25,424 nucleotides of DNA from NCBI GenBank assembly GCA_039818285.1, contig JBCBUE010000045.1:1-25424 (forward strand). Direction: 5' to 3'. Positions within the stretch are counted from its first letter, which is position 1, and each line of letters begins with the position of its first letter. Below the pieces are notes generated by a model. That model made no database searches. It was given only the letters and a program-made list of their open reading frames with translations, and was not told the origin of the DNA. This DNA comes from JBCBUE01 sp039818285. GTDB lineage: Bacteria > Planctomycetota > Phycisphaerae > Phycisphaerales > Phycisphaeraceae. The position numbers and the translations under genes were made by a program. Shown here in pieces: positions 16,555 through 23,332 of the stretch.

Positions 16555-17175
16555 ATGCCCGATCAGACCCCCGACGATCCGCCCATCTACCGGCACGTCA
16601 TCGCCGCCCTCGTCACCAACGAACCCGGCGTCCTCGCTCAGGTGGCCGGCATGTTCGCCGCCCGCGGCTTCAACATCGACTCGCTCGTGGTCGGCCGCAC
16701 CGAGAACCCCGAGCTCTCGCGCATGACCATCGTCGTCCCGGGCGACACCGCCACCCTCGAGCAGGTCCGCAAGCAGCTCCAGAAGCTCGTGCCCGTCGTC
16801 AAGGTCGTCGACTACCTGCACGTCCCCTTCGTCGAGCGCGACCTCCTGCTCGTGCAGGTCTCCAGCAAGGGACCCGGCGGCCAGGCCGACAAGCGCGAGG
16901 AGATCATCACCCTCGCCAACCTCTTCCGCGCTAAGATCGTCGACGTCTCGCCCGATCAACTCATGATCGAGATGTCCGGCTCGGAGGAGAAGATCGCAGC
17001 CCTGCTCGAGTTGCTCACCCCTTACGGCATCATCGAGCTCGCCCGCACCGGGATCATCGCCATGCGTCGCGGCAACGTCTCGGCGCTCCGCCGCGCCATG
17101 CCCGGCATGGCCTACGCCGGCTCGACCGACGACGACGCGCCCGGCATCGACGCCGCCGACCTGCCCCCCGGCTGA
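16555..17175 (+). CDS. ilvH: Acetolactate synthase small (regulatory) subunit
   Basis: The regulatory subunit of acetohydroxyacid synthase, which activates the large subunit and gives valine feedback control in branched-chain amino acid synthesis. The N-terminal ACT domain (residues ~12-85) carries the hallmark NEPGVLAQVAGMFAARGFNI and a later GDTATLEQVRKQLQKLV. The C-terminal ALS_ss_C domain follows (ERDLLLVQVS, then PYGIIELARTGIIAMRRG). Length (206 residues) is somewhat above the usual ~165 because of an Asp/Ala-rich tail. The start at 16555 was chosen over a GTG at 16501 because the ACT fold begins just after it. No ilvB, ilvC or leu gene is adjacent, which is unusual. Confidence 0.95.
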   Translation: MPDQTPDDPPIYRHVIAALVTNEPGVLAQVAGMFAARGFNIDSLVVGRTENPELSRMTIVVPGDTATLEQVRKQLQKLVPVVKVVDYLHVPFVERDLLLVQVSSKGPGGQADKREEIITLANLFRAKIVDVSPDQLMIEMSGSEEKIAALLELLTPYGIIELARTGIIAMRRGNVSALRRAMPGMAYAGSTDDDAPGIDAADLPPG

Positions 17176-17267
17176 ACGACCATCACGGGTGGAATAAATC
17201 GGTCGTCGACAGATTCGCCCTCGAGTGACGACGCGATCTCACCCCCCCGCCCCCACGAGCCCCCGCT

Positions 17268-17768
17268 ATGCCCCTCGCCACGCCCGTGATCGAAAACTAT
17301 CGCATGAACGTCAGCATGCTGCGGACGATCCTCGACAAGACGCCCGACTCGGTGTTCGCCACCACGCCCGCGGACGGCGTCCAGCCCGTCGCCTGGCAGC
17401 TCGGCCACATCATCTACGCCCTCGCGGGCACCGCCGGCATGCTCGGCAAGCCCGTCCAGCTCGCCACCGACTACAGCCAGAAGTACGGCATGGGCACGCC
17501 CCCACCCGACGCGAACACGACCTACGAACCGATCGAGACGATGCGACAGGACCTGGACACGGTCGTCCAGGCCGTCGATGACGCCATCGCCACCGTGGAC
17601 GACGGCCGACTCGAAGAGCCCGAGCCCAATGCGATGATGCAGCAGGCCGGCATCACCACCATCGGCTCAATGATCACCTTCCTGACCAACGGCCACCTCG
17701 CGTACCACGTCGGGCAGCTCTCCGCCTGCCGTCGCGTGCAGGGCCAGCCGCCCGCCCTGGGTTTCTGA
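17268..17768 (+). CDS. DinB-fold (DinB_2) protein
   Basis: A four-helix DinB/YfiT-like protein of 166 residues. The metal-binding triad is visible: H47 in WQLGHI, and H143 and H147 in NGHLAYHVGQL near the end. The family binds a divalent metal and includes bacillithiol or mycothiol-dependent transferases and stress-induced proteins of unknown activity, so the reaction is not predictable. Cytosolic, no signal peptide. The ATG at 17268 follows a C-rich stretch without a clear ribosome site, and a second in-frame ATG (M13) is less likely because helix 1 starts earlier. It converges on the FHA-VWA gene with a 15-bp gap. Confidence 0.85.
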   Translation: MPLATPVIENYRMNVSMLRTILDKTPDSVFATTPADGVQPVAWQLGHIIYALAGTAGMLGKPVQLATDYSQKYGMGTPPPDANTTYEPIETMRQDLDTVVQAVDDAIATVDDGRLEEPEPNAMMQQAGITTIGSMITFLTNGHLAYHVGQLSACRRVQGQPPALGF

Positions 17769-17783
17769 GACGACGCGATCGCG

Positions 17784-20474
17784 TCAGCGAAGCAGAAAGT
17801 TGAGCGGGTTGTCTTCCCCGTCGCCCGCCGAAGGCTGGACCCGCTCGAACCGCCCGCCGAAACGCTGGGCCAGGTCGCGCATCAGGCCGCGCGGGTCGTC
17901 GTAGAACAGCTGCACCGCGTCCAGCGTGAAGTCTTCCGACCCGTCAACCGCCGGCAGGATCGCGGCCACCAACACGTCCAGCGGATCGTCCGACACGCGG
18001 CGCTGCAGGTTGTTGTCCGACACGATGACCAGCCGGTCCGGCCGATAGTCAAGGGCCCGATCGACCGCCGCGCGGACGTCGGATCGGCCGGCCGGGATGA
18101 CCGCGCCCGCGCTGGGCTGCATGTAAACGCCCAACTCGGAACGGCGTCGCGGCGTCGGACGCTTCAGCCCGGCCGGCGGGCTCTCGATGACTCGGCCGTC
18201 ACTGAAGAAGAGTACCGCAAACCGGTCCTGCGGCGCCAGCTCGGCGATGTCTCGTTCGAGCCAGCCGCCGACCGCGCCGAAGCTGTCAATCATCGACCCC
18301 GACGCATCGACCAGGTACACCACCCGCCGACCCCCGCCGGCCGGGTCGGCGTAAGCCACGCCCTCAAGCCTCGTCGGCGACGCCGAGCCCGCCGCCGCGT
18401 TGGCGGACGGGGCCCGCCCGCCGGGCACGCCCTGAACCTCCACGAAGTGCAGGTCCTCGCTCGTCGGGCCCGCGGTCACCACCGCCCGCGGCGCCTCCAG
18501 TTCGGCCAACGCATCGGCCAACGCCCCGGCTTCGAGCTCGGCCTCAACTTCCGGCATGCGTTCGACAACGCCGCCCGCCCCCGCAACGGCGTCGGCTTCG
18601 ACCAACACGTCGCTCGTCGCCACGCTCACCTCGTGCGCGATCGCGACATCAAGCACCGCGGGAAACAACGCGAGCGCCTCCGCGTCCACCGGGTCCGCCT
18701 CGATGGACGGGACGTCGTTCGCCGCGGCCGTGGCCGAGTCCTCCATCGCTTCCACCGTCGGGTCCTCATCGCCGAGCTCCGGCGCATCCAGCATCGACGT
18801 GACGCGATCCGACTCGGGTCGATCGGCCGACGGCAGAGGGGCGGCGTCGACCCAGAGCGCCGAACCGGGCGTGGGCTTCATGGCCGCCAGCCAGCGATCG
18901 TCGGGCGTGACCTCAGCAGCGTCCGCGACCATCGGCGTGTCCGTGTCGCTCGACCACGTGTCGCCCGCCAGGGCCGTTTCCATCGCCGTCACATCATCGA
19001 GGGTGGGAGGCGTCGCGGCCGCTTCGACGACCGGTTCCGAGGCTGGCACGGGCTCGGGCTCGTTCCGGACAATCGGCTCGATCTCCAGCACGGCGGGCGA
19101 GGCCGGCACCGGGGGACTCACGGCAATCTCAACGGGTTCCTCCGACGACATGTCAACTTCATCAACGTCGACCTCCGCAGCGCCCTCGGCCTGGTCTGCC
19201 GACGACAACAACGGGGGCGGGATTTCTTCGGTCGGTTCGGCGGAGCGCGACACCCAGCTCGACAGATCGACCCACCCCGCCCGCTGGCTCGCCCACAGCC
19301 CGGCCGGGATCAGCACGATCAACAACCCCGCCCACAGCAACGACCCGCCGCCGCTCGATCGACGCGGCAACAGGCCCGGCGGGGGCTCTTGCTCGTCTTC
19401 CGAGGCGGGCAACGGCGTGTCGGCCGGCGTGTCTGCCTCGGCGGACGGCGCGGGCGGCGTGCTGTCGCCCGACTCGCCGGGCCCGGAGGGATCCGGCTCG
19501 TCGTCGTCGCCGAGCAGGGCCGCCAGGTCATCGCCGTCTTCCCACGGGCTGAGCTCGAGCTCGTCCCAGGCGGAGACCGAGTCCGCCAGGCCCGGCTTGG
19601 GCTCGGCGACCTCGTCGTCGAAATCGGGCGACGGCAGCTCGGCCTCGGCGGGCTGGGCCGTCTCGACCGGAGCGGGCGGCTCCGGCGGGGCGGGCGGATC
19701 GACGGGCGGGAGCGGATCGACCGTCACGGGCGGCATCGCGAGCGTCGGCTCAGGCTCGGGATCAGCTTCGGGTTCAGGCTCCGGCTCAGCTTCAGGCTCG
19801 GGCTCGGGCTCGGGCTCGGGCTCATCCACGAGATTAGACGCTGGCATCGCGGGCGGCGGGGGGGTCGCGACCGCATCGGGCGTCGCCGCCTCGGGCTCGG
19901 CGGACAACGGCTCGCTCGTCTCGGGTGCCTCGGGTCTCTCGGCTATGTCGGGCGTCGGCGGATCGGACCAGGCGACATCGGCGGGTGGTGCCGCGGCCTG
20001 GGACGTGACCTCAGCCTCGACCTCGACATCGGGCGCGGGTGCGGCCTCGTCCTCGGCCGGCATCGGTGCCTCGACACCCTCCATCGCGTCCGACGGCTGA
20101 TCCATCGGCGAGGGTTCCGCCGCCGCGGTCGGCGGCTCGGCGGCGATGGGAGCCGGCGTGTCGATCGGGGCCACCGGTGTCGGCAGCATCATCGACACGG
20201 CCATATGCGTGCGGCCGATGCGGATGACGTCGCCCTCACCGATCTCGGTGGGCCCGAGGATACGCTGGCTATTGACGTATGTGCCGTTGGTCGAGCCCAG
20301 GTCGGCAACCCGCCAGACGTCGTCGGCCTGCGTGATCTCGGCGTGGCGTCGGCTGGCGCGCGGGTCGGGCAGGCGCAGCCATTCGGCCTGACGCCCCACG
20401 ACCCACGATCCGCCCGGCGACGCCTCGACGGTCGCACCGTTCAGGGGTCCGTCGGTGACGGTCAACGTAAGCAA
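17784..20474 (-). CDS. FHA - transmembrane - VWA protein
   Basis: An 896-residue protein in four parts. Residues 1-95 are an FHA domain (G27-R28, S41-R42-x-H44, S61-T62-N63-G64) that should bind phosphothreonine. Residues ~95-375 are a Pro/Glu/Ala-rich linker with an Glu-Pro repeat. A single membrane helix (LLWAGLLIVLIPAGLWASQ) lies at ~379-398. After a second low-complexity region, a von Willebrand A domain occupies ~718-896, with the metal-site motif D723-A-S-G-S727 in YLVDASGSM and a later RLVIVSDN strand. Predicted topology puts FHA in the cytoplasm and VWA outside. The start codon is TTG, fixed by the FHA strand LTLTV that begins at once. It is divergent from the tRNA genes. Function is unknown; signalling across the membrane is inference. 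Confidence 0.88.
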   Translation of the reverse strand: MLTLTVTDGPLNGATVEASPGGSWVVGRQAEWLRLPDPRASRRHAEITQADDVWRVADLGSTNGTYVNSQRILGPTEIGEGDVIRIGRTHMAVSMMLPTPVAPIDTPAPIAAEPPTAAAEPSPMDQPSDAMEGVEAPMPAEDEAAPAPDVEVEAEVTSQAAAPPADVAWSDPPTPDIAERPEAPETSEPLSAEPEAATPDAVATPPPPAMPASNLVDEPEPEPEPEPEAEPEPEPEADPEPEPTLAMPPVTVDPLPPVDPPAPPEPPAPVETAQPAEAELPSPDFDDEVAEPKPGLADSVSAWDELELSPWEDGDDLAALLGDDDEPDPSGPGESGDSTPPAPSAEADTPADTPLPASEDEQEPPPGLLPRRSSGGGSLLWAGLLIVLIPAGLWASQRAGWVDLSSWVSRSAEPTEEIPPPLLSSADQAEGAAEVDVDEVDMSSEEPVEIAVSPPVPASPAVLEIEPIVRNEPEPVPASEPVVEAAATPPTLDDVTAMETALAGDTWSSDTDTPMVADAAEVTPDDRWLAAMKPTPGSALWVDAAPLPSADRPESDRVTSMLDAPELGDEDPTVEAMEDSATAAANDVPSIEADPVDAEALALFPAVLDVAIAHEVSVATSDVLVEADAVAGAGGVVERMPEVEAELEAGALADALAELEAPRAVVTAGPTSEDLHFVEVQGVPGGRAPSANAAAGSASPTRLEGVAYADPAGGGRRVVYLVDASGSMIDSFGAVGGWLERDIAELAPQDRFAVLFFSDGRVIESPPAGLKRPTPRRRSELGVYMQPSAGAVIPAGRSDVRAAVDRALDYRPDRLVIVSDNNLQRRVSDDPLDVLVAAILPAVDGSEDFTLDAVQLFYDDPRGLMRDLAQRFGGRFERVQPSAGDGEDNPLNFLLR
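19748..19826. repeat. GGCTCG hexanucleotide repeat coding for Glu-Pro
   Basis: Imperfect tandem copies of a six-base unit (GGCTCG, with GGCTCA and GGTTCA variants) encode the Glu-Pro run in the cytoplasmic linker of the FHA-VWA protein. Copy number probably varies between strains through slippage, always in frame because the unit is six bases. Confidence 0.8.
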
Positions 20475-20521
20475 GGCTTATCCGCGGGGTGAGAAACGGG
20501 CGCGAGTTAGACGAACGACCC

Positions 20522-20527
20522 ATTGTA
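20522..20527 (-). promoter_or_regulatory. Possible -10 element for FHA-VWA gene
   Basis: On the minus strand TACAAT lies 47 bp before the TTG start. No good -35 is found at normal spacing. It is back to back with the tRNA-Glu promoter. Confidence 0.3.
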
Positions 20528-20547
20528 ATACGTGACGGAGGCGTCGG

Positions 20548-20575
20548 TTGTCTGCTTTTCCGCCACCACTACAAT
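20548..20575 (+). promoter_or_regulatory. Promoter of tRNA-Glu
   Basis: TTGTCT (20548-20553), a 16-bp spacer and TACAAT (20570-20575) form a sigma-70-like promoter. The tRNA 5' end begins eight bases after the -10, so transcription would start at or one to two bases before the mature end. This is the best complete promoter in the window. Confidence 0.6.
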
Positions 20576-20583
20576 CCTGCCAC

Positions 20584-20658
20584 GCGCCGTTCGTCTAGTC
20601 AGGCCTAGGACACCAGGTTTTCATCCTGGCGACACGGGTTCGAATCCCGTACGGCGTA
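20584..20658 (+). tRNA. tRNA-Glu (anticodon UUC)
   Basis: A full cloverleaf can be folded. The acceptor stem pairs 20584-20590 with 20651-20657. The anticodon stem CCAGG/CCTGG encloses the loop TTTTCAT with anticodon TTC at 20620-20622. The T arm is ACGGG-TTCGAAT-CCCGT. CCA is not encoded. The 1-72 pair is G-U rather than the usual G-C. The D arm GTCTAG...CTAGGAC matches the standard tRNA-Glu pattern. Confidence 0.95.
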
Positions 20659-20685
20659 TTACCGGCACAGACGGCCCAGCTTGAC

Positions 20686-20701
20686 GGCCCGCTTCCGGGC
20701 C
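20686..20701 (+). terminator. GC hairpin after tRNA-Glu
   Basis: GGCCCG-CTTC-CGGGCC is a perfect six-pair stem with a four-base loop, 28 bp after tRNA-Glu. No T run follows, so it may be a weak terminator or a processing structure between the two tRNAs. Confidence 0.3.
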
Positions 20702-20763
20702 CTCGCCGCTGGAGCTCCCACGAGCCAACCGGTCGGCGAGTCGATCTACACTGAACGTTCGCC

Positions 20764-20845
<82 letters not shown>

Positions 20846-20979
20846 TTAAGTCTTGGGTCCCCGCGGTCGATCTTCGTCGCCCGCTTCGCCGCGAACCCGG
20901 GCTTGCGGCCCGACCGGCGCCGGCTCGGCGAGACCAAGCAAGCAAGTCTCTGAGGATCATGGCCTTAGAAAAAGCAGAA

Positions 20980-21002
20980 GCCCGCGGGTTGAACCCGCGG
21001 GC
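20980..21002. terminator. Strong GC hairpin, possible terminator
   Basis: GCCCGCGGG-TTGAA-CCCGCGGGC is a perfect nine-pair stem with a five-base loop (it extends to 11 pairs around a single base). On the plus strand no T run follows. On the minus strand the stem is followed by TTCTGCTTTTTC, nearer to an intrinsic terminator, but no minus-strand gene lies upstream of it here. It may end the tRNA transcript or be a dispersed hairpin repeat. Confidence 0.45.
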
Positions 21003-21109
21003 CTCGTGATTGCGTCGTTGGAGGCCTCCCCCGGAAAGCCGACCCACAAGCGAAGCAACAAATTCACCCTCGCTGAATGCAACGTAGAAGGCGATGGGGG
21101 GTCTCACTA

Positions 21110-21123
21110 CCCTCAATTGAGGG
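21110..21123. promoter_or_regulatory. Perfect palindrome, possible operator
   Basis: CCCTCAATTGAGGG is a perfect 14-base inverted repeat, 80 bp before the start of the LuxR-type gene and within its likely promoter region. A dimeric regulator could bind it, possibly the downstream protein itself. Confidence 0.35.
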
Positions 21124-21202
21124 CTATTTCGAATTATCATTAACCGCGCGACGACCCCGTCCAGACGTCGCGAGCGGGACCACGATGTCCGAAAGGAAAA
21201 CC

Positions 21203-21964
21203 ATGAGATCGAGCCGTTTATTGCTGGCCGACATCCGAGGGGTGTACCGGCTGCTCGGCGACGCCCGGGAGCTGCGCGATCGACCGATCGAACAGGATCG
21301 CGTGCTCGCCGACGGGCTGGCGAAGCTGGTCGGATGCGACCAGGCGTTCGCGGCAAGGTTTGATGAGTTCAGCGATCGCGGCCGAACACGCCCGGCCGGC
21401 TTCGTCCCGGGCACGGACCTCGACCCCAACGTCGCCCGGTTCGGCGCGTGGGTCGGGATCGGACGCAACATCGAGCAGGACCCGATGGTGACGTTGACGC
21501 GCGGCATGAAGGGCCACGCCGCCGTGAGCCGATCGTCGCTCATGCCGATGGAAGGCTGGCAGGCGTGGGACGTCTACGAGGCCGTGGTCGAGCCCAGCCG
21601 CGTCGGCGACTGCCTGGTCCTCTGGTACCGCTACCCCAACTCCGACGCCATCCGCGGCTGGTCGATCCAACGCAGGCTCGGCGAGCCCGACTTCAACGCC
21701 CGAGAGACCGCCCTGCTGGGGCTGGCCGCCGAGGAGATGGCCGAGCTGCACCGCATCGGTCGGCTCGAGCCGCCCCGCCTGCTCGAAGGGCTGCCGCCCC
21801 GGCTGCGCGAGCTGGCCGAAGCCTTGACCACCGAGATGAGCCAGAAGCAGATCGCCGACGCCATGGGCATCTCCTACGAGACCCTTCGCTCGTACGCCAA
21901 GCACCTGTACGCCCGCGCCGGCGTCAACGGCCGCGAATCACTGATCGCCCGGATGCGCGGCTGA
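21203..21964 (+). CDS. LuxR-type transcriptional regulator
   Basis: 253 residues with a C-terminal LuxR/GerE helix-turn-helix at about 197-253 (LRELAEALTTEMSQKQIADA, then MGISYETLRSYAKHLYARAG). The N-terminal ~190 residues (FARFD, MEGWQAWDVYE, CLVLWYRYP) look like a GAF/PAS-type sensing domain of the kind seen in orphan LuxR proteins. No receiver Asp motif and no autoinducer-domain signature is seen, so the signal is unknown. The start at 21203 has AAGGA a few bases upstream. An ATG at 21185 would add six residues, and the longest frame (21077) begins in non-coding sequence. A palindrome upstream could be an autoregulatory site. Confidence 0.82.
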   Translation: MRSSRLLLADIRGVYRLLGDARELRDRPIEQDRVLADGLAKLVGCDQAFAARFDEFSDRGRTRPAGFVPGTDLDPNVARFGAWVGIGRNIEQDPMVTLTRGMKGHAAVSRSSLMPMEGWQAWDVYEAVVEPSRVGDCLVLWYRYPNSDAIRGWSIQRRLGEPDFNARETALLGLAAEEMAELHRIGRLEPPRLLEGLPPRLRELAEALTTEMSQKQIADAMGISYETLRSYAKHLYARAGVNGRESLIARMRG

Positions 21965-22041
21965 CCCATCCGACGCGGTCGATCGGCCTGAGGAATCGCT
22001 GAACATCCTGTCGTCTAGCGCGCTCGACAACCCCCGGCCGT

Positions 22042-22047
22042 TACGCT
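22042..22047 (+). promoter_or_regulatory. Possible -10 element for the RdgC-like gene (leaderless)
   Basis: TACGCT is followed by six bases and then the ATG at 22054, with no Shine-Dalgarno sequence between. This spacing fits a leaderless transcript. Confidence 0.35.
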
Positions 22048-22053
22048 CGCGCG

Positions 22054-23298
22054 ATGTCTTTCCGCTCCGGCCGCGTGACCTGCTCGCGTTTCTTCGTGCT
22101 CGGCGATGCGCCGGCGATGGTCGATGAGACCACGCTGGGCATCCTGAACGACTTCGCTTTCCGAGAGACCCCCATCGGCGAGCCCGACGAGGTCGAGGCC
22201 GGCTTCGTCACGGGCGTGCACCTGCTCGACGGCGCGTTCGACTACGACAAGAACGGCTTCGGCGACGCCCTGCTGTTCGGGCTGAGGCTCGACACCCACC
22301 GCGTGCCGTCAGAGATCAAGAAGGCCTACGAGGCGATCCACCGCGGCGCGGCCGAGGCGGCGTCCCCGACCGGCTTCGCCAGCCGCGCCGAGCGACGCGA
22401 GGCCGCCGAACTGGCCCAGCGCGAGCTGCGCGACAACCTGGCCAAGGGCCTCTACCGCCGCAGCCAGATGATCGACGTCGTGTGGGACCTCAAGCGCGGG
22501 CAGCTGCTGTGCGGGGCGACCAGCGACAAGGCCGCCGAGCAGCTCATCCGCTTGATGAAAGAGGCCTTCGCCGTGGACCTTCAGCCGATGTCCGCCGGCG
22601 CGTGGGTCGGTCACCGGATGCGCGACAAGGGCCGCGGCCGAGATTACGAGGACCTGCTGCCGACCGCCTTCACCCCGCCGCCCGCCCAGGCCAGGATCGA
22701 ACACGACGGCGTGGGGCCGACGCAGCCGATCGAGCGTCCGCTGGTGCCGTGGGTCGCCAAGGCGGTGGACGTCAAGGACTGGATCGGCAACGAGTGGCTG
22801 GCGTGGCTGTGGTGGGTCACGGAGGCCTCCGAGGGGCTGATCGACCCGGGCGACTCGCTGCTGGCCGCGGAGATCGCGATCACCATCGACAAGACACTCG
22901 ACATGGACTGCGCCTGGGACGCGACGGGCAAGCAGACGCTTCGCGGCGACGGGCCGACCCGCCTGCCCGAGGCGGCAGAGGCGCTCCGCGAGGGCAAGTG
23001 GCCACGCAAGTTCGGGCTGCTGCTCTCCGACGGCGAGTACCCGTGGGAGCTGACGCTCCAGGGCGATCGCTACACGGTCGGGTCGGCCAAGCTCCCCGAT
23101 TCGGACGAGGCCCAGACGCCACGCGACGTCATCGAGCACCGGCTGTTCGCCACGCGAAGGCTGATCGACCTCATCGACGCGATGTTCGCGGTCTTCGTCG
23201 AGCTCCGCCTATCGGGCCAATGGCCGGCGACACGCAGCGAAATGCAGCGCTGGGTGCAGCAGCGCAGCAATGCTGCGATGACAGTTGAGGCCTGGTAA
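22054..23298 (+). CDS. Divergent RdgC-like protein
   Basis: 414 residues. The N-terminal half follows the plan of RdgC, a ring-shaped DNA-binding protein that limits RecA activity: a GFVTG segment where RdgC has GWVPP, a LLFGLRLDTHRVPSEIKKAY stretch matching the RdgC strand and K-x-LPS-x-VIK motif, then a charged helix and DNLAKGLYRRSQ followed by VVWDLKRGQLLCGATSDKAA (RdgC: LLPRAFSR... then a W-D-x-x-x-G-x-[LI] strand and SAKKAE). The C-terminal ~190 residues (IGNEWLAWLWWVTEAS, LFATRRLIDLIDAMFAVFVE) are longer than in E. coli RdgC (303 residues). The match was read by eye, so another member of the same fold is possible. It stands alone and is convergent with the next gene. Confidence 0.65.
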   Translation: MSFRSGRVTCSRFFVLGDAPAMVDETTLGILNDFAFRETPIGEPDEVEAGFVTGVHLLDGAFDYDKNGFGDALLFGLRLDTHRVPSEIKKAYEAIHRGAAEAASPTGFASRAERREAAELAQRELRDNLAKGLYRRSQMIDVVWDLKRGQLLCGATSDKAAEQLIRLMKEAFAVDLQPMSAGAWVGHRMRDKGRGRDYEDLLPTAFTPPPAQARIEHDGVGPTQPIERPLVPWVAKAVDVKDWIGNEWLAWLWWVTEASEGLIDPGDSLLAAEIAITIDKTLDMDCAWDATGKQTLRGDGPTRLPEAAEALREGKWPRKFGLLLSDGEYPWELTLQGDRYTVGSAKLPDSDEAQTPRDVIEHRLFATRRLIDLIDAMFAVFVELRLSGQWPATRSEMQRWVQQRSNAAMTVEAW

Positions 23299-23332
23299 CA
23301 ACACGGCCACGCTGATCACGGCAAGGCATGGA

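Larger units (their letters stand above)
20846..21202. other. Non-coding gap with hairpin and palindrome
   Basis: This 357-bp gap between tRNA-Leu and the LuxR-type gene holds no convincing gene; the short open frames through it overlap the tRNA or lack domain and ribosome-site support. It contains a strong hairpin at 20980-21002 and a palindrome at 21110-21123 (separate entries). The last 130 bp are less GC-rich than the surroundings, which fits a promoter region for the regulator. Nothing else is seen. Confidence 0.6.

Noticed and set aside
19748..19826. Repeat array considered as CRISPR
   Set aside because: A six-base coding microsatellite without spacers; no cas gene in the window.
20478..20486. 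TTATCCGCG as a second DnaA box
   Set aside because: Two mismatches in the conserved end and not in an AT-rich setting; it lies at the start of the FHA-VWA gene.
18447..20492. Long plus-strand open frames (681 and 514 codons) opposite the FHA-VWA gene
   Set aside because: Both are Arg-rich or Ser/Gly-rich shadows of the repetitive linker; the minus-strand frame has clear FHA and VWA motifs.
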